Shown in pieces: positions 36,295 through 45,086 of a DNA stretch of 62,641 nt. Made by a program: the position numbers and the translations under genes. Source of the stretch: Clostridia bacterium (lineage in GTDB: Bacteria > Bacillota > Clostridia > Oscillospirales > Acutalibacteraceae); NCBI GenBank assembly GCA_017935325.1, contig JAGBHV010000096.1, positions 1 through 62,641 on the forward strand. The letters run 5' to 3'. The notes below the pieces were generated by a model. That model saw only the letters and a program-made list of their open reading frames with translations, was not told the DNA's origin and did no database searches. Positions within the stretch are counted from its first letter, which is position 1. Each line of letters starts with the position of its first letter.

Positions 36295-37809
36295 TTATTG
36301 TGCATACCATCTTATAGCATTTTTATAGGGATTACTCTGTTTTTTTCTTGCATACCATGCATCAGGAAATTTCTGGTTGCTGTTACTTTTTGCAGCAGAA
36401 GTGTCTACTGCTTCATCCTCATCTTCTCTTACGAGCCTTGCAACGAGAACAAGTCTGCCGTTTTTAACGACATCCTTTTCGCAAGTTGAAAGAGTAATGA
36501 TTCTGTCACCTTCCTGATAATCAACACCGGTGTTAATATATGAACGGAGTCTTATTTCTTCCATGAATGCAGCAAAGTTTTCTTCTGATGAAAGATTTTT
36601 GAATGTGTAGTTGAAAATGTATCCGTCTGCGGAGGGATTTGCATCAGTGAGAAAAACAGAGAAAATTTTATAAACGTAGCTATTGTTTTCCGTGTACACA
36701 TATACATTCGGATTCGCCTTGAAAGTATTAACATTTTTATACTTTTTGATTGAGCCGAACATAGAGCCGTCTCTCATATGATGTCCGTAAATTATTGTAT
36801 TTCTGTCGTTAAAAGGAGAACTGTTGTTACAGTCAATAAAAACTGTACCGCCTACAGAATATTTTCCGCTGAAATTTTTTCTGAGATATTTACTGTTATT
36901 ACTTGTTTTAACTACAGGCAGGCTGATATCTGCTCCGGGAACAACAATCCATGCCTTGAAATCCGGATTAGCTTCTTTGAGCGCGTCAAATGTTACTGTT
37001 TTTTCTTCTTCGCTGATATTGTTGAGTTTTTCAACAATTTCTTCAGGTTTTGCATCAGGAGCTATAAATTCTGCAATTTCGCTGTTTTCTCTGGAAATCA
37101 GATACGGCTGAATAAAGTAGTCATTTACAAGCCATGCCACACTACCGATTAAAGCGATTATTGAAATAACAAAAATTATTTTTCTGATAATTTCTCCTGT
37201 ACTGCTTTTCTTCTTTTTCGGTTTTTCTTCTTCCTCTGCTTCATTTTCTGCAACAACCGGAATCTGTTCTTCTTTATGTTCCTCTGACGGAGCGCTTGTT
37301 TCTTCAACTGTTTTATTTTCAGACTCTGAAGGAATAATTGCAATAGCAGGCGGATCTGTTTCTTCTTTCACCGGCAATACTTCTTCAACAGAGGTATCTT
37401 CCTCTTCAACGGCTGCATCACTGCTGTTTGAATATATATCCTCATATTCCATTTCTTTATCACTCTGAGAATATATATCTTCATATTCCTGCTGTTCTTC
37501 AGTTTCTTCTTTTTTCTCTTCTTTTTTGAATTCAAGATTAAAAACTTCAGCTTCCTTTTGCAGAGCCTCATCGTCTACGCCTGACATCTTTGCATCAACT
37601 TCTTCATAGAGGGCAACGTAATCTTCTTCTCTTGACTTAAAGAAATCATCTATTTCACTGTCTTCCTGAGGATTGTAGAAAACCTTTTCTTCCTCCTGAG
37701 CAGGTTTTTCATCACTGCCGAAAGGCTCTAAATTATATTTTTCCCTCAGGCTTGAAAATATGTCTTCAAAACTTTCTTCCTGCGGAAGCTCCTTTTCTTT
37801 ATCGCTCAT
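36295..37809 (-). CDS. Class B sortase with long acidic cytoplasmic N-terminus
   Basis: 504 residues. Residues 1-200 are acidic and low-complexity, with FEDIFSSL (14-21), YEDIYSQS (109-116) and YEDIYSNS (122-129). A basic KPKKKK stop precedes one membrane helix (about 210-228). The extracellular catalytic domain is about 250-465: YGHHMRDGSMF with the His near 343/344, TLSTCEK with C443, and NGRLVLVARLV with R452, the sortase His-Cys-Arg triad, SrtB spacing. About 45 residues follow, basic and aromatic. Most SrtB have only a few cytoplasmic residues. Its ATG overlaps the cinA stop (TAATG), so the two are translationally coupled. No substrate with a sorting signal is visible in the window. Confidence 0.88.
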   Translation of the reverse strand: MSDKEKELPQEESFEDIFSSLREKYNLEPFGSDEKPAQEEEKVFYNPQEDSEIDDFFKSREEDYVALYEEVDAKMSGVDDEALQKEAEVFNLEFKKEEKKEETEEQQEYEDIYSQSDKEMEYEDIYSNSSDAAVEEEDTSVEEVLPVKEETDPPAIAIIPSESENKTVEETSAPSEEHKEEQIPVVAENEAEEEEKPKKKKSSTGEIIRKIIFVISIIALIGSVAWLVNDYFIQPYLISRENSEIAEFIAPDAKPEEIVEKLNNISEEEKTVTFDALKEANPDFKAWIVVPGADISLPVVKTSNNSKYLRKNFSGKYSVGGTVFIDCNNSSPFNDRNTIIYGHHMRDGSMFGSIKKYKNVNTFKANPNVYVYTENNSYVYKIFSVFLTDANPSADGYIFNYTFKNLSSEENFAAFMEEIRLRSYINTGVDYQEGDRIITLSTCEKDVVKNGRLVLVARLVREDEDEAVDTSAAKSNSNQKFPDAWYARKKQSNPYKNAIRWYAQ

Positions 37810-39065
37810 TATAATTCCTCCTGTTCCTCATATCTTCTGATTATTTTTCTTCTTACCGCATCAAAGGCTCTTGAGCCATTTACATATCTGTTATAGTCTC
37901 TGTCTTTTCTGCCGGTCATTATCTTAATACATTCTGTGGAAAATTCATCAGAAACTGCAACAAAGCTCAGACCAACTGGTTTTTCCGTGGCATCGCTCAA
38001 TGGTCCTGCAATTCCCGTAATTCCTACGCCGTAGTCAGCTTTGCCCAGGGTTCTTACTCCCTCTGCCATCTGTCTTGCAACTTCTTCGCTTACTGCGCCG
38101 TATGTTTCCAGGTCTTCTTTTCTGACACCTAAAACTCTGTTCTTTATTTCATTTGAATACGAAACAATTCCGCAATCAAAAACTTCTGATGCTCCTGAAA
38201 TATCTGTAATTCTTTTTGCAGCATATCCGCCCGTACAGGATTCTGCAAGAGCAATTTTCAAGCCATGTTTTTTCAGAAGCTTAACAAGAACTGTTTCGAT
38301 ATTTTCTTCATCAACTGCATAAACAAACTCTTTAAATCTGTTTACAACTTCGTCAACCACAGGCAGAGCTTTCTTTTCTGCATCTTCTTTTGTTTCGCCG
38401 CTTGACGTAATTCTCAGAAGGCATTCGCCATCTTTTGCATAAGGTGCTACCGTAGGATTTTCGCCCTCAAGCAAGTCTGCAGCATTTTCTGCCATTAACG
38501 ATTCGCCTATTCCAATCATTTTAACATTATGAGAAACAAAACATGCTGTAGAATATTTTTTCAATATTTCAACTGCCGATTCTTCAAACATAGGTTTCAT
38601 TTCTCTGGGAGGTCCGGGCAGAGCAATTATGCACTTTGAATTTTTTTCTATTGCAAAGCCGGGCGCCGTACCGTTGTTATTTTTCAGAACAACACCGTCC
38701 TTGGGCACATAAGCCTGACGGATGTTGCTTTCCGACATTTTTAAACCTTTACTGCTGAAATAGTTTTCTATTTCATTTTTTATATCTTCATCCAGCACAA
38801 GCTCTGTCTGCATAACTTCACAACATTTGTCCCTTGTTATATCGTCAGCTGTAGGTCCGAGCCCGCCTGTTGTAATTACAATGTCACTTCTTTCAAGTGC
38901 CTGCATAAGCATCTCCGTCAGACGGGAATTATTGTCTCCCACAACGCTCTGACGCAAAACACTGATTCCCATTTCTGCAAGCTTTTTTGAAAGGTATACT
39001 GCGTTTGTGTTAACAATGTCGCCAAGTAGAATTTCCGTGCCGACACAAACAATTTCACAAACCAA
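37809..39065 (-). CDS. cinA: CinA: NMN deamidase / competence-damage protein
   Basis: 418 residues from a TTG at 39065, picked because GGAG lies 8 nt before it and the protein then starts VCEIVCVGTEILLG as in family members; the frame opens three codons earlier with GTG. N-terminal MoCF-type domain with TGGLGPTADD near 69-78 and LPGPPREM near 152-159; C-terminal NMN amidohydrolase domain with AESCTGG near 277-283 and SYSNEIK. Both active sites look intact, in contrast to the paralogue at 34840-36276. Third gene of iscS-thiI-cinA-srtB. Confidence 0.93.
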   Translation of the reverse strand: MVCEIVCVGTEILLGDIVNTNAVYLSKKLAEMGISVLRQSVVGDNNSRLTEMLMQALERSDIVITTGGLGPTADDITRDKCCEVMQTELVLDEDIKNEIENYFSSKGLKMSESNIRQAYVPKDGVVLKNNNGTAPGFAIEKNSKCIIALPGPPREMKPMFEESAVEILKKYSTACFVSHNVKMIGIGESLMAENAADLLEGENPTVAPYAKDGECLLRITSSGETKEDAEKKALPVVDEVVNRFKEFVYAVDEENIETVLVKLLKKHGLKIALAESCTGGYAAKRITDISGASEVFDCGIVSYSNEIKNRVLGVRKEDLETYGAVSEEVARQMAEGVRTLGKADYGVGITGIAGPLSDATEKPVGLSFVAVSDEFSTECIKIMTGRKDRDYNRYVNGSRAFDAVRRKIIRRYEEQEEL

Positions 39066-39081
39066 AAATATCACTCCAGAA

Positions 39082-40251
39082 TTAATCGATTAAAATAAAT
39101 CTTGCACTTCTTACTGCTTCTTCAATCATTTCAGTAAAATCTACAGCACTTTCTGCTTTTTCAACTTCTTCAACACTCGGTCTTGTTTTCGGGTGCTTCG
39201 GAGTAAATACCGTACAGCAATCTTCATAAGGAAGAATTGAAGTTTCAAAAGAATCAATCTCTCTTGAAATTTTTACTATTTCGCCTTTATCCATGCCGAT
39301 GCACGGTCTGAAAACGGGCATATCCACTGCTCTGTCAGTGCAGGCTAAAGCTTTCATGGTCTGACTTGCAACCTGACCCAAGCTCTCGCCCGTGATAAGT
39401 GCTTCGCAGTCTTCTCTGCGTGCAATTTTTTCAGCGGTTTTCATCATTATTCTTCTCATAATAATGGTAAATAATTCTTCAGGACACTTGTCTTTTATAG
39501 TTTCCTGAATTTTTGTAAATTCAACAACATAAAGCTTGATTCTTCCGCTGTAAGCAGCAACTTTACGTGTAAGCTCATGTACCTTTTTCTCTGCAAGCTC
39601 ACTTGTATAAGGTGGTGCGGCAAAATGAATTCCCATAAGACGGAGTCCTCTTTTTGCCATCATCCAACCTGCAACAGGGCTGTCAATTCCGCCTGAAATA
39701 AGAAGTGCCGCTTTACCTGCAGAGCCAACGGGCATACCGCCGGCACCCTTGTGCTGATTGCCGTGAATGTAAACATGAGTATCTCTGACTTCAACTGTCA
39801 CAATAATATCAGGCTCATGCACATCAACAGTCAGATTCGGAAATTTCTCAAGCAGAAATCCGCCGACTTCCATGCATATTTCAGGAGATTTAAGGGGGAA
39901 ATTTTTATCGCTTCTTTTTGCATTTACTTTGAAAGTTTTTGCAAACATCAGTTCATCTGCAAGGTACTCTGCTGCAACTTCTTTTATTTTTTCAATATCT
40001 TTTTCAGTTGCTGCAGCACGTGAAAGACCTGCAATACCGAAAACTTTCTTTGCGGCTTCAAAAGCTGTGTCAAAATCGGCGTTTTCATCTTCGCTTTCAA
40101 CCATGATTGTTGACTGCGACGCTTTGAATGTAAATTTTCCTATATGTTCAAATCTGCGACGCATGTTTTTAATCATCATGTCTTCAAAAGTTCTTCTGTT
40201 AAGACCTTTGAGTGCAAGCTCACCGTTTTTTATAAGTATAATTTCTTTCAT
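39082..40251 (-). CDS. thiI: tRNA 4-thiouridine synthase ThiI
   Basis: 389 residues. Adds sulfur to tRNA U8 and can feed thiamine synthesis. N-terminal ferredoxin-like and THUMP domains (about 1-165), then a PP-loop ATPase domain with SGGIDSPVAGWMM near residue 185. There is no C-terminal rhodanese domain, as usual in Firmicutes, so the sulfur must come from a partner desulfurase, encoded 9 bp upstream. Confidence 0.94.
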   Translation of the reverse strand: MKEIILIKNGELALKGLNRRTFEDMMIKNMRRRFEHIGKFTFKASQSTIMVESEDENADFDTAFEAAKKVFGIAGLSRAAATEKDIEKIKEVAAEYLADELMFAKTFKVNAKRSDKNFPLKSPEICMEVGGFLLEKFPNLTVDVHEPDIIVTVEVRDTHVYIHGNQHKGAGGMPVGSAGKAALLISGGIDSPVAGWMMAKRGLRLMGIHFAAPPYTSELAEKKVHELTRKVAAYSGRIKLYVVEFTKIQETIKDKCPEELFTIIMRRIMMKTAEKIARREDCEALITGESLGQVASQTMKALACTDRAVDMPVFRPCIGMDKGEIVKISREIDSFETSILPYEDCCTVFTPKHPKTRPSVEEVEKAESAVDFTEMIEEAVRSARFILID

Positions 40252-40260
40252 AATTACCTC

Positions 40261-41397
40261 TTAAACTTTTCTCAGATTTTTCAATGCACAGCAGATATTT
40301 TCTCTCAAAATATCAAGCTCTTCTTTTGTGTTGAATCGTGACAGACTTACTCTTATTGCGCTGTCAATTCTCTCATTTGAAAGTCCTGCATTCAGCAGAG
40401 TAGTGCTTCTGTGTCCTTTTGCACATGCTGAACCGCCTGAAACATAAATCTCTCTTTCAGACAGATAATTTATCATCGGTTGAGACGGAATTCCCAAAAC
40501 GGAAAAATTAACAATATAAGGAAGTGCTTCTTTCCCTGAATTTATAACAACACCGTCAATCTTCTGCAGATTTTCCACAAATTCATTGCGCAACCAGGTA
40601 GTTCTTTCAAGATTTTTTTCAATCTCCGTTATCTCTTCTGCCGCTGCAGCAAAACCGCATATTGCGGGCATAGCCTCAGTACCTGAGCGCAGACCCTTTT
40701 CCTGACCGCCACCGTAAACGGGCGAATTTATCTGAACACCTTTTCTGACAAACAATGCACCGGCACCTTTGGGACCGTGAATTTTATGGGAGCTGATGCT
40801 CATTAAATCCACACCGAGCTTCTGCACCTTTATCGGCAGTTTTCCGAAACCCTGCACAGCATCGCAATGGATAAGTGCAGGCGACTTTTTCATCATTACT
40901 GCTTTTTTTATAAGCTCAACCGGATTTATTGAACCTAATTCATTATTGACCAACATAACGCTGATAAGTATTGTTTTTTCATCAATCTGTGCAATCAAAT
41001 CCTGAATATTGATGCTGCCGTTTTCACCGACAGGAAGCCTTATCACTTCGAAGCCCTTATTTTCAAGTGCCTTCATTGCGTTTTCAACACTGGGGTGTTC
41101 AGAGGATGAAGTAATAATTTTCTTGCCTCTTCTTGAAAGCTTTTCTGCAGCACCGAAAATAGCGATATTATTGCTTTCTGTTCCGCCTGATGTAAAGAAA
41201 ATTTCATCTTCACGGGCTGAAATCTTCTCCGCAATAATTTTTCTCGCTTTGTCAAGTTCATCTTTTGCAATAACACCAAGGTGATGTATGGAGGATGGGT
41301 TTGCCCAGCATTCATCAAGCATATATGCAATTTTTTTCTTTGCACTTTCGCACAAAGGTGTTGTTGCACTATTGTCAAGATAAATCGCCAAAGCCAT
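40261..41397 (-). CDS. Cysteine desulfurase (IscS/NifS-like, ThiI partner)
   Basis: 378 residues. PLP enzyme that takes sulfur from cysteine. N-terminus IYLDNSATTP; PLP lysine in SSHKIHGPKGAG near 204; active Cys in GGSACAKGHRS near 328, on a short loop as in group II NifZ/ThiI partner types. No scaffold gene (iscU) is adjacent, so it most likely serves ThiI (inference from the operon). First gene of the six-gene operon ending at 34053. Confidence 0.92.
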   Translation of the reverse strand: MALAIYLDNSATTPLCESAKKKIAYMLDECWANPSSIHHLGVIAKDELDKARKIIAEKISAREDEIFFTSGGTESNNIAIFGAAEKLSRRGKKIITSSSEHPSVENAMKALENKGFEVIRLPVGENGSINIQDLIAQIDEKTILISVMLVNNELGSINPVELIKKAVMMKKSPALIHCDAVQGFGKLPIKVQKLGVDLMSISSHKIHGPKGAGALFVRKGVQINSPVYGGGQEKGLRSGTEAMPAICGFAAAAEEITEIEKNLERTTWLRNEFVENLQKIDGVVINSGKEALPYIVNFSVLGIPSQPMINYLSEREIYVSGGSACAKGHRSTTLLNAGLSNERIDSAIRVSLSRFNTKEELDILRENICCALKNLRKV

Positions 41398-41426
41398 TCT
41401 CCTCCTATTTTAAGATATATAGATAT

Positions 41427-41455
41427 ATTATATTACAAATCTGAAAAAGTTTCAA
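41427..41455 (-). promoter_or_regulatory. Promoter of the iscS-thiI-cinA-srtB operon
   Basis: TTGAAA (41455-41450), 17 bp, TATAAT (41432-41427), 30 bp before the desulfurase start. Confidence 0.65.
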
Positions 41456-41482
41456 TATAAATACAAGTTTTTTCAAAAGAAA

Positions 41483-41511
41483 AACAGAGATTGAATTTAA
41501 CAATCTCTGTT
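41483..41511 (-). terminator. Terminator of the O-antigen-ligase-like gene
   Basis: AACAGAGATTG / CAATCTCTGTT (41483-41493 and 41501-41511), with TTTCTTTT after it on the minus strand. Confidence 0.8.
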
Positions 41512-41518
41512 CATTATG

Positions 41519-42940
41519 CTATTTGTTTTTTCTGCGTAACAAGTTGATTCTGAACGTTTCCTCCGGCTCTTTTTCGATTTTTGAATATTGATTATTTTTA
41601 TCGCAAAGAACAAAGAACAAAGTTGCTATCATACCGTAAGGAATAGGAGAAAATTCTCCCGGATTTACAAGCGACATCAAGAACAACCCGGCATAAGATA
41701 CAAACAGAGTCATGTTAAAATAGGTGATTCTTGTAAACAGAACTTTCATACGGTTATAAAGCTGATATGAAAAAGCAAGAATTCCGAGAATACCGAAGCT
41801 GCCTATAACCTGAAACGGTGCAGAATGATACCAACACAAAGCAAATTTTGCAGGGTTATGCACATCGGTATTGCCCATATATCCGAGACCTCTGCCGAAA
41901 AGAAGATTGGACCTGAAATCCTCAACCGCTCTTGAAAACAGACCGATTCTCACGCTGGTTTCCGTTGCAAATCTTTTTATCATAGGAAGAATAAATTTTA
42001 TTATCGGATATGAAAAAGCCAACGCTGCTACCGCAACGGAACATATAACAATCAGATTATTTTTTCTGTGCTTTTTATCAATAAGAAGCATTACCAGCAG
42101 GCAGATTCCCATTTCGATTGTTCCGAAAAGCGCACCGCCTCTTGAACCCGTAAACATAATTCCCGCATACTGCAAAAAACCCGCAATAATAAACGGATAT
42201 TTTTTTGAAGAAAGGAAAAACGCAAACGGGAAAGTAAGCATGAGTATAGTTGAAACATTGTTTCGCCATTGGAAAGTAAGCAAGCTTCCGCTTTTTACAA
42301 GGACTGCCCAGTTTACAATATAAAAATGCGCAATCATATAAACGCAGAAAAGGCCAACCAACGTCATTATCCATGAAAATTTCTGACGCATATCATACTT
42401 ATCGGTAAATCTGTATTGCGAATTCATCACAATATACAGCACAAACATACCGATACCGAGACCTATTGTATAAAAAAGTGCCGTACCGCTGAAATACTCA
42501 GGTGCAGTAATTTTGCCGACACCGCCCATTGTTACCGCTACTGCTACAAACAAAACACCTTTCCAGGTTGCTCCGAGTTCATATTTTTTGTGGTAAACAA
42601 TAAAATGGAACAGTATTGCAGCAGCAAGCACCGGAGCAAATCCGATAAATTTTATGAAAACATCAAATGAATCATAGCATTTTATCGACATACTTGCAAT
42701 CAGCAAAAACGGCATAAGGGTGGCCGCAATATCATCACATATTACAAGTGCAAAACTGCAGATGGCTGCAAACAACATATCTGCATAAACAATAGAAGTA
42801 AAATCACTTTTGCTGCTGAATGAAACAAAGACAGCCGCAATTGCACATTGAATAAGCATAAATGTTTTTGATAACATGAAATTACGTATATTTTCAATTG
42901 TCCGGGAGTTTTCCATTTTGTTGTTGAGCTTTTTTATCAT
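41519..42940 (-). CDS. O-antigen ligase / polymerase-like membrane protein
   Basis: 473 residues, about twelve membrane helices. The region about 265-400 has the Wzy/WaaL pattern: FTGSRGGALFG near 265, then RSNLLFGRGLGYMGN near 345 and the His-bearing CWYHSAPFQVIGSFGILG loop. Members polymerise or transfer lipid-linked glycans on the outer face of the membrane. In this Gram-positive setting it could act on a capsule, teichoic-type polymer or glycoprotein glycan. No glycosyltransferase or flippase gene is nearby, so the substrate is open. Monocistronic. Confidence 0.78.
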   Translation of the reverse strand: MIKKLNNKMENSRTIENIRNFMLSKTFMLIQCAIAAVFVSFSSKSDFTSIVYADMLFAAICSFALVICDDIAATLMPFLLIASMSIKCYDSFDVFIKFIGFAPVLAAAILFHFIVYHKKYELGATWKGVLFVAVAVTMGGVGKITAPEYFSGTALFYTIGLGIGMFVLYIVMNSQYRFTDKYDMRQKFSWIMTLVGLFCVYMIAHFYIVNWAVLVKSGSLLTFQWRNNVSTILMLTFPFAFFLSSKKYPFIIAGFLQYAGIMFTGSRGGALFGTIEMGICLLVMLLIDKKHRKNNLIVICSVAVAALAFSYPIIKFILPMIKRFATETSVRIGLFSRAVEDFRSNLLFGRGLGYMGNTDVHNPAKFALCWYHSAPFQVIGSFGILGILAFSYQLYNRMKVLFTRITYFNMTLFVSYAGLFLMSLVNPGEFSPIPYGMIATLFFVLCDKNNQYSKIEKEPEETFRINLLRRKNK

Positions 42941-42989
42941 ACAAAAATCCCCACGACCATAATATTTTTATTACCCCATACTGCGGATA

Positions 42990-43018
42990 ATTATATCATC
43001 TATATGCAAAAAAGTCAA
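42990..43018 (-). promoter_or_regulatory. Promoter of the O-antigen-ligase-like gene
   Basis: TTGACT (43018-43013), 17 bp, TATAAT (42995-42990). Confidence 0.7.
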
Positions 43019-43027
43019 CAAAAAGAA

Positions 43028-43061
43028 GCTCCGCAAAACTCATCAGAAGAGCGTGCGGAGC
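43028..43061 (-). terminator. Terminator of the oxaloacetate decarboxylase operon
   Basis: GCTCCGCA / TGCGGAGC (43028-43035 and 43054-43061), followed on the minus strand by TTCTTTTTG. Confidence 0.7.
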
Positions 43062-43079
43062 ATAACATTTAAAAATATT

Positions 43080-44243
43080 TTATTTGCCGAACATCATCAG
43101 CAGGAAGCCTGCTGCAACTGCTGAGCCGATAACACCTGCAACGTTCGGTCCCATAGCATGCATGAGAAGGAAGTTTGTGGGGTTATATTTTCTGCCTTCA
43201 ACCTGTGCAACACGTGCTGCCATAGGAACTGCAGACACACCGGCCGCACCGATAAGCGGATTGATTTTGCCGCCTGTAACGATATAAAGCAGCTTTCCGA
43301 AAAGAACACCGCCTGCTGTTGAGCAGGAGAAAGCAATAAGTCCCAGAACAATAATAAGAATTGTGTCGGGGCTTAAGAAAGCATCACCGTTTGCAGTTGC
43401 ACCAACAGTAAGACCGAGAAGAATTGTTACGATATTAGTCAGTGCATTCTGTGCTGTATCGCTGAGTCTGTCAGTAACTCCGCATTCCTTGAAGAGATTA
43501 CCGAGCATGAGCATACCGATAAGAGATGCACATGAGGGAATAAGCAATGCACAGATAACAAGAACAATAATCGGGAAAATAATTTTCTCTGTTTTACTTA
43601 CACTTCTCAACTGCTTCATTTCAACTTTTCTTTCCTTATCAGTTGTAAGAAGCTTCATGATTTTAGGCTGAATAATCGGAATAAGTGCCATATATGAATA
43701 TGCTGCAACGGCAATGGGAGCCAACAGATGGTCAGCCAACTGACCTGTAAGAAGGATAGCTGTCGGGCCGTCTGCACCGCCGATAATACCGATTGATGCT
43801 GCTTCTTCGGGAGTGAAACCGAGGAAGAGAGCAATAATAAATGCAACATAAATACCAAGCTGTGCCGCTGCACCGAGAAGAAGACTTACAGGGTTTGCAA
43901 GAAGAGGACCGAAATCGGTCATCGCACCAATGCCGAGGAATATCAGACATGGGAAAATTGAACTTTTAACGCCTGCATAAATCAGCCTTAAAACACCCGT
44001 ATCGTACCAATGAGCACCTTCCTGAGCAACACCGCCGAAGAGACCTGCAGGGTCAGCCATAAGGTCAGCTCCGGGTAAGTTAGCAAGAAGAATACCAAAA
44101 GCAATAGGAACAAGAAGAAGAGGTTCGAATTTTTTAGATATGGCAAGATAGAAAAGAACAAAAGAGACGAGAATCATCACTAATTCTTTCCAGCCAAGCA
44201 GAGCAAAGCCGGAACTTTGCCATAACTGCTGAATTATTTCCAT
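43080..44243 (-). CDS. oadB: Na+-transporting decarboxylase beta subunit
   Basis: 387 residues, about eleven membrane helices. Removes CO2 from carboxybiotin and exports Na+. Family signatures: LFGGVAQEGAHWYD... near 69, GADGPTAI near 157 and the conserved polar motif GNLFKECGVTDRLS near 255. Last gene of the operon oadA-oadG-bccp-oadB. By alpha subunit the complex is an oxaloacetate decarboxylase rather than methylmalonyl-CoA or glutaconyl-CoA type. Confidence 0.93.
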   Translation of the reverse strand: MEIIQQLWQSSGFALLGWKELVMILVSFVLFYLAISKKFEPLLLVPIAFGILLANLPGADLMADPAGLFGGVAQEGAHWYDTGVLRLIYAGVKSSIFPCLIFLGIGAMTDFGPLLANPVSLLLGAAAQLGIYVAFIIALFLGFTPEEAASIGIIGGADGPTAILLTGQLADHLLAPIAVAAYSYMALIPIIQPKIMKLLTTDKERKVEMKQLRSVSKTEKIIFPIIVLVICALLIPSCASLIGMLMLGNLFKECGVTDRLSDTAQNALTNIVTILLGLTVGATANGDAFLSPDTILIIVLGLIAFSCSTAGGVLFGKLLYIVTGGKINPLIGAAGVSAVPMAARVAQVEGRKYNPTNFLLMHAMGPNVAGVIGSAVAAGFLLMMFGK

Positions 44244-44255
44244 CTATTAACCTCC

Positions 44256-44642
44256 TCAGCCGATAACAGCAAGGACTGCATCTGTTTCAACTGTGGAACC
44301 CTTCTGTACGGTAATCTGCTTGATTGTACCTGCACAAGGAGCAACGATATCATTTTCCATTTTCATAGCTTCGAGAACAACGATAACGTCGCCTGCGTTT
44401 ACGCTGTCGCCTACGTTTTTAACGATTGAAAGAATAGCACCGGGCATGGGAGCAGTAACGTTTGTACCGCCTGCTGTGGGAGCAACAGGTGCTGCAGGAG
44501 CAGCAGGAGCAGCGGGTGCAGCAGGAGCAGCAACGGGAGCTGCAACAGGTGCTGTAGCTTCAGAAATATTTGTTATTACTGCATCTGATTTTTCAACTTC
44601 AACTTCGTAATTTTTTCCGTTAAGTGTTACAATGTATTTCAT
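44256..44642 (-). CDS. Biotin carboxyl carrier protein of the decarboxylase
   Basis: 128 residues from the ATG at 44642 (GGAGGATAAATAAA upstream); the frame is open 25 codons earlier but into oadG. An N-terminal MKYIVTLNGKNYEVEV beta segment, a flexible Ala/Pro linker (about 35-60), then the biotinyl domain with the biotin-accepting Lys in EAMKMEN near residue 95. Here the carrier is a separate protein, unlike enteric OadA, in which it is fused to the alpha subunit. Confidence 0.93.
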   Translation of the reverse strand: MKYIVTLNGKNYEVEVEKSDAVITNISEATAPVAAPVAAPAAPAAPAAPAAPVAPTAGGTNVTAPMPGAILSIVKNVGDSVNAGDVIVVLEAMKMENDIVAPCAGTIKQITVQKGSTVETDAVLAVIG

Positions 44643-44643
44643 T

Positions 44644-45075
44644 TTATTTATCCTCCACTTTTTTGATTGATTTAAAGTTAAGTCTGTTGAGAGGAATGCC
44701 GCTCTGGTCGCTGACAATAGCCATAATTACCGCTGCAGTAGATTCATCAACATCTACAAGGTCAAGTTTACCTGCTGAATTTCCGTCAGCAAGGGGTGTG
44801 CCTGAAACTGTTGCACCGGCAACATTGTTTGCACTTGTTTCAACCACAGTTTCTTTTTCTCCTTTCTTTTTAGAAAAAGAATACATAACCTTTGAGAAAA
44901 CAAGAATAGCAATTGCAATAATTGCAAGCATTGAAAGAACAACAATAAATCCTGTAAGTGCAGTCGGAAGCTGCTCTAAAACTGCAGGAAGTCTTGCAGG
45001 AATATTTACAAATTTGTCTTTGAACTCTGCTCCGATTGAAACAATATCTGTCATAAACTCTTCAAAAAATCTCAT
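44644..45075 (-). CDS. oadG: Na+-pump decarboxylase gamma subunit (OadG family)
   Basis: 143 residues. One membrane helix (GFIVVLSMLAIIAIAILVFS, about 42-61), then a polar linker and a C-terminal segment ESTAAVIMAIVSDQSGIPLNRLNFKSIKK-like in length, whose core AAVIMAIV is often found after the gamma helix in Clostridial versions. Holds alpha and beta together in known complexes. The stop is one base before the bccp start codon, so the genes are tightly coupled. Confidence 0.88.
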   Translation of the reverse strand: MRFFEEFMTDIVSIGAEFKDKFVNIPARLPAVLEQLPTALTGFIVVLSMLAIIAIAILVFSKVMYSFSKKKGEKETVVETSANNVAGATVSGTPLADGNSAGKLDLVDVDESTAAVIMAIVSDQSGIPLNRLNFKSIKKVEDK

Positions 45076-45086
45076 GTTGTACCTCC

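Noticed and set aside
37809-37811. Frameshift or fusion between cinA and srtB
   Set aside because: The one-base TAATG overlap has a good ribosome site inside cinA and both proteins are complete.
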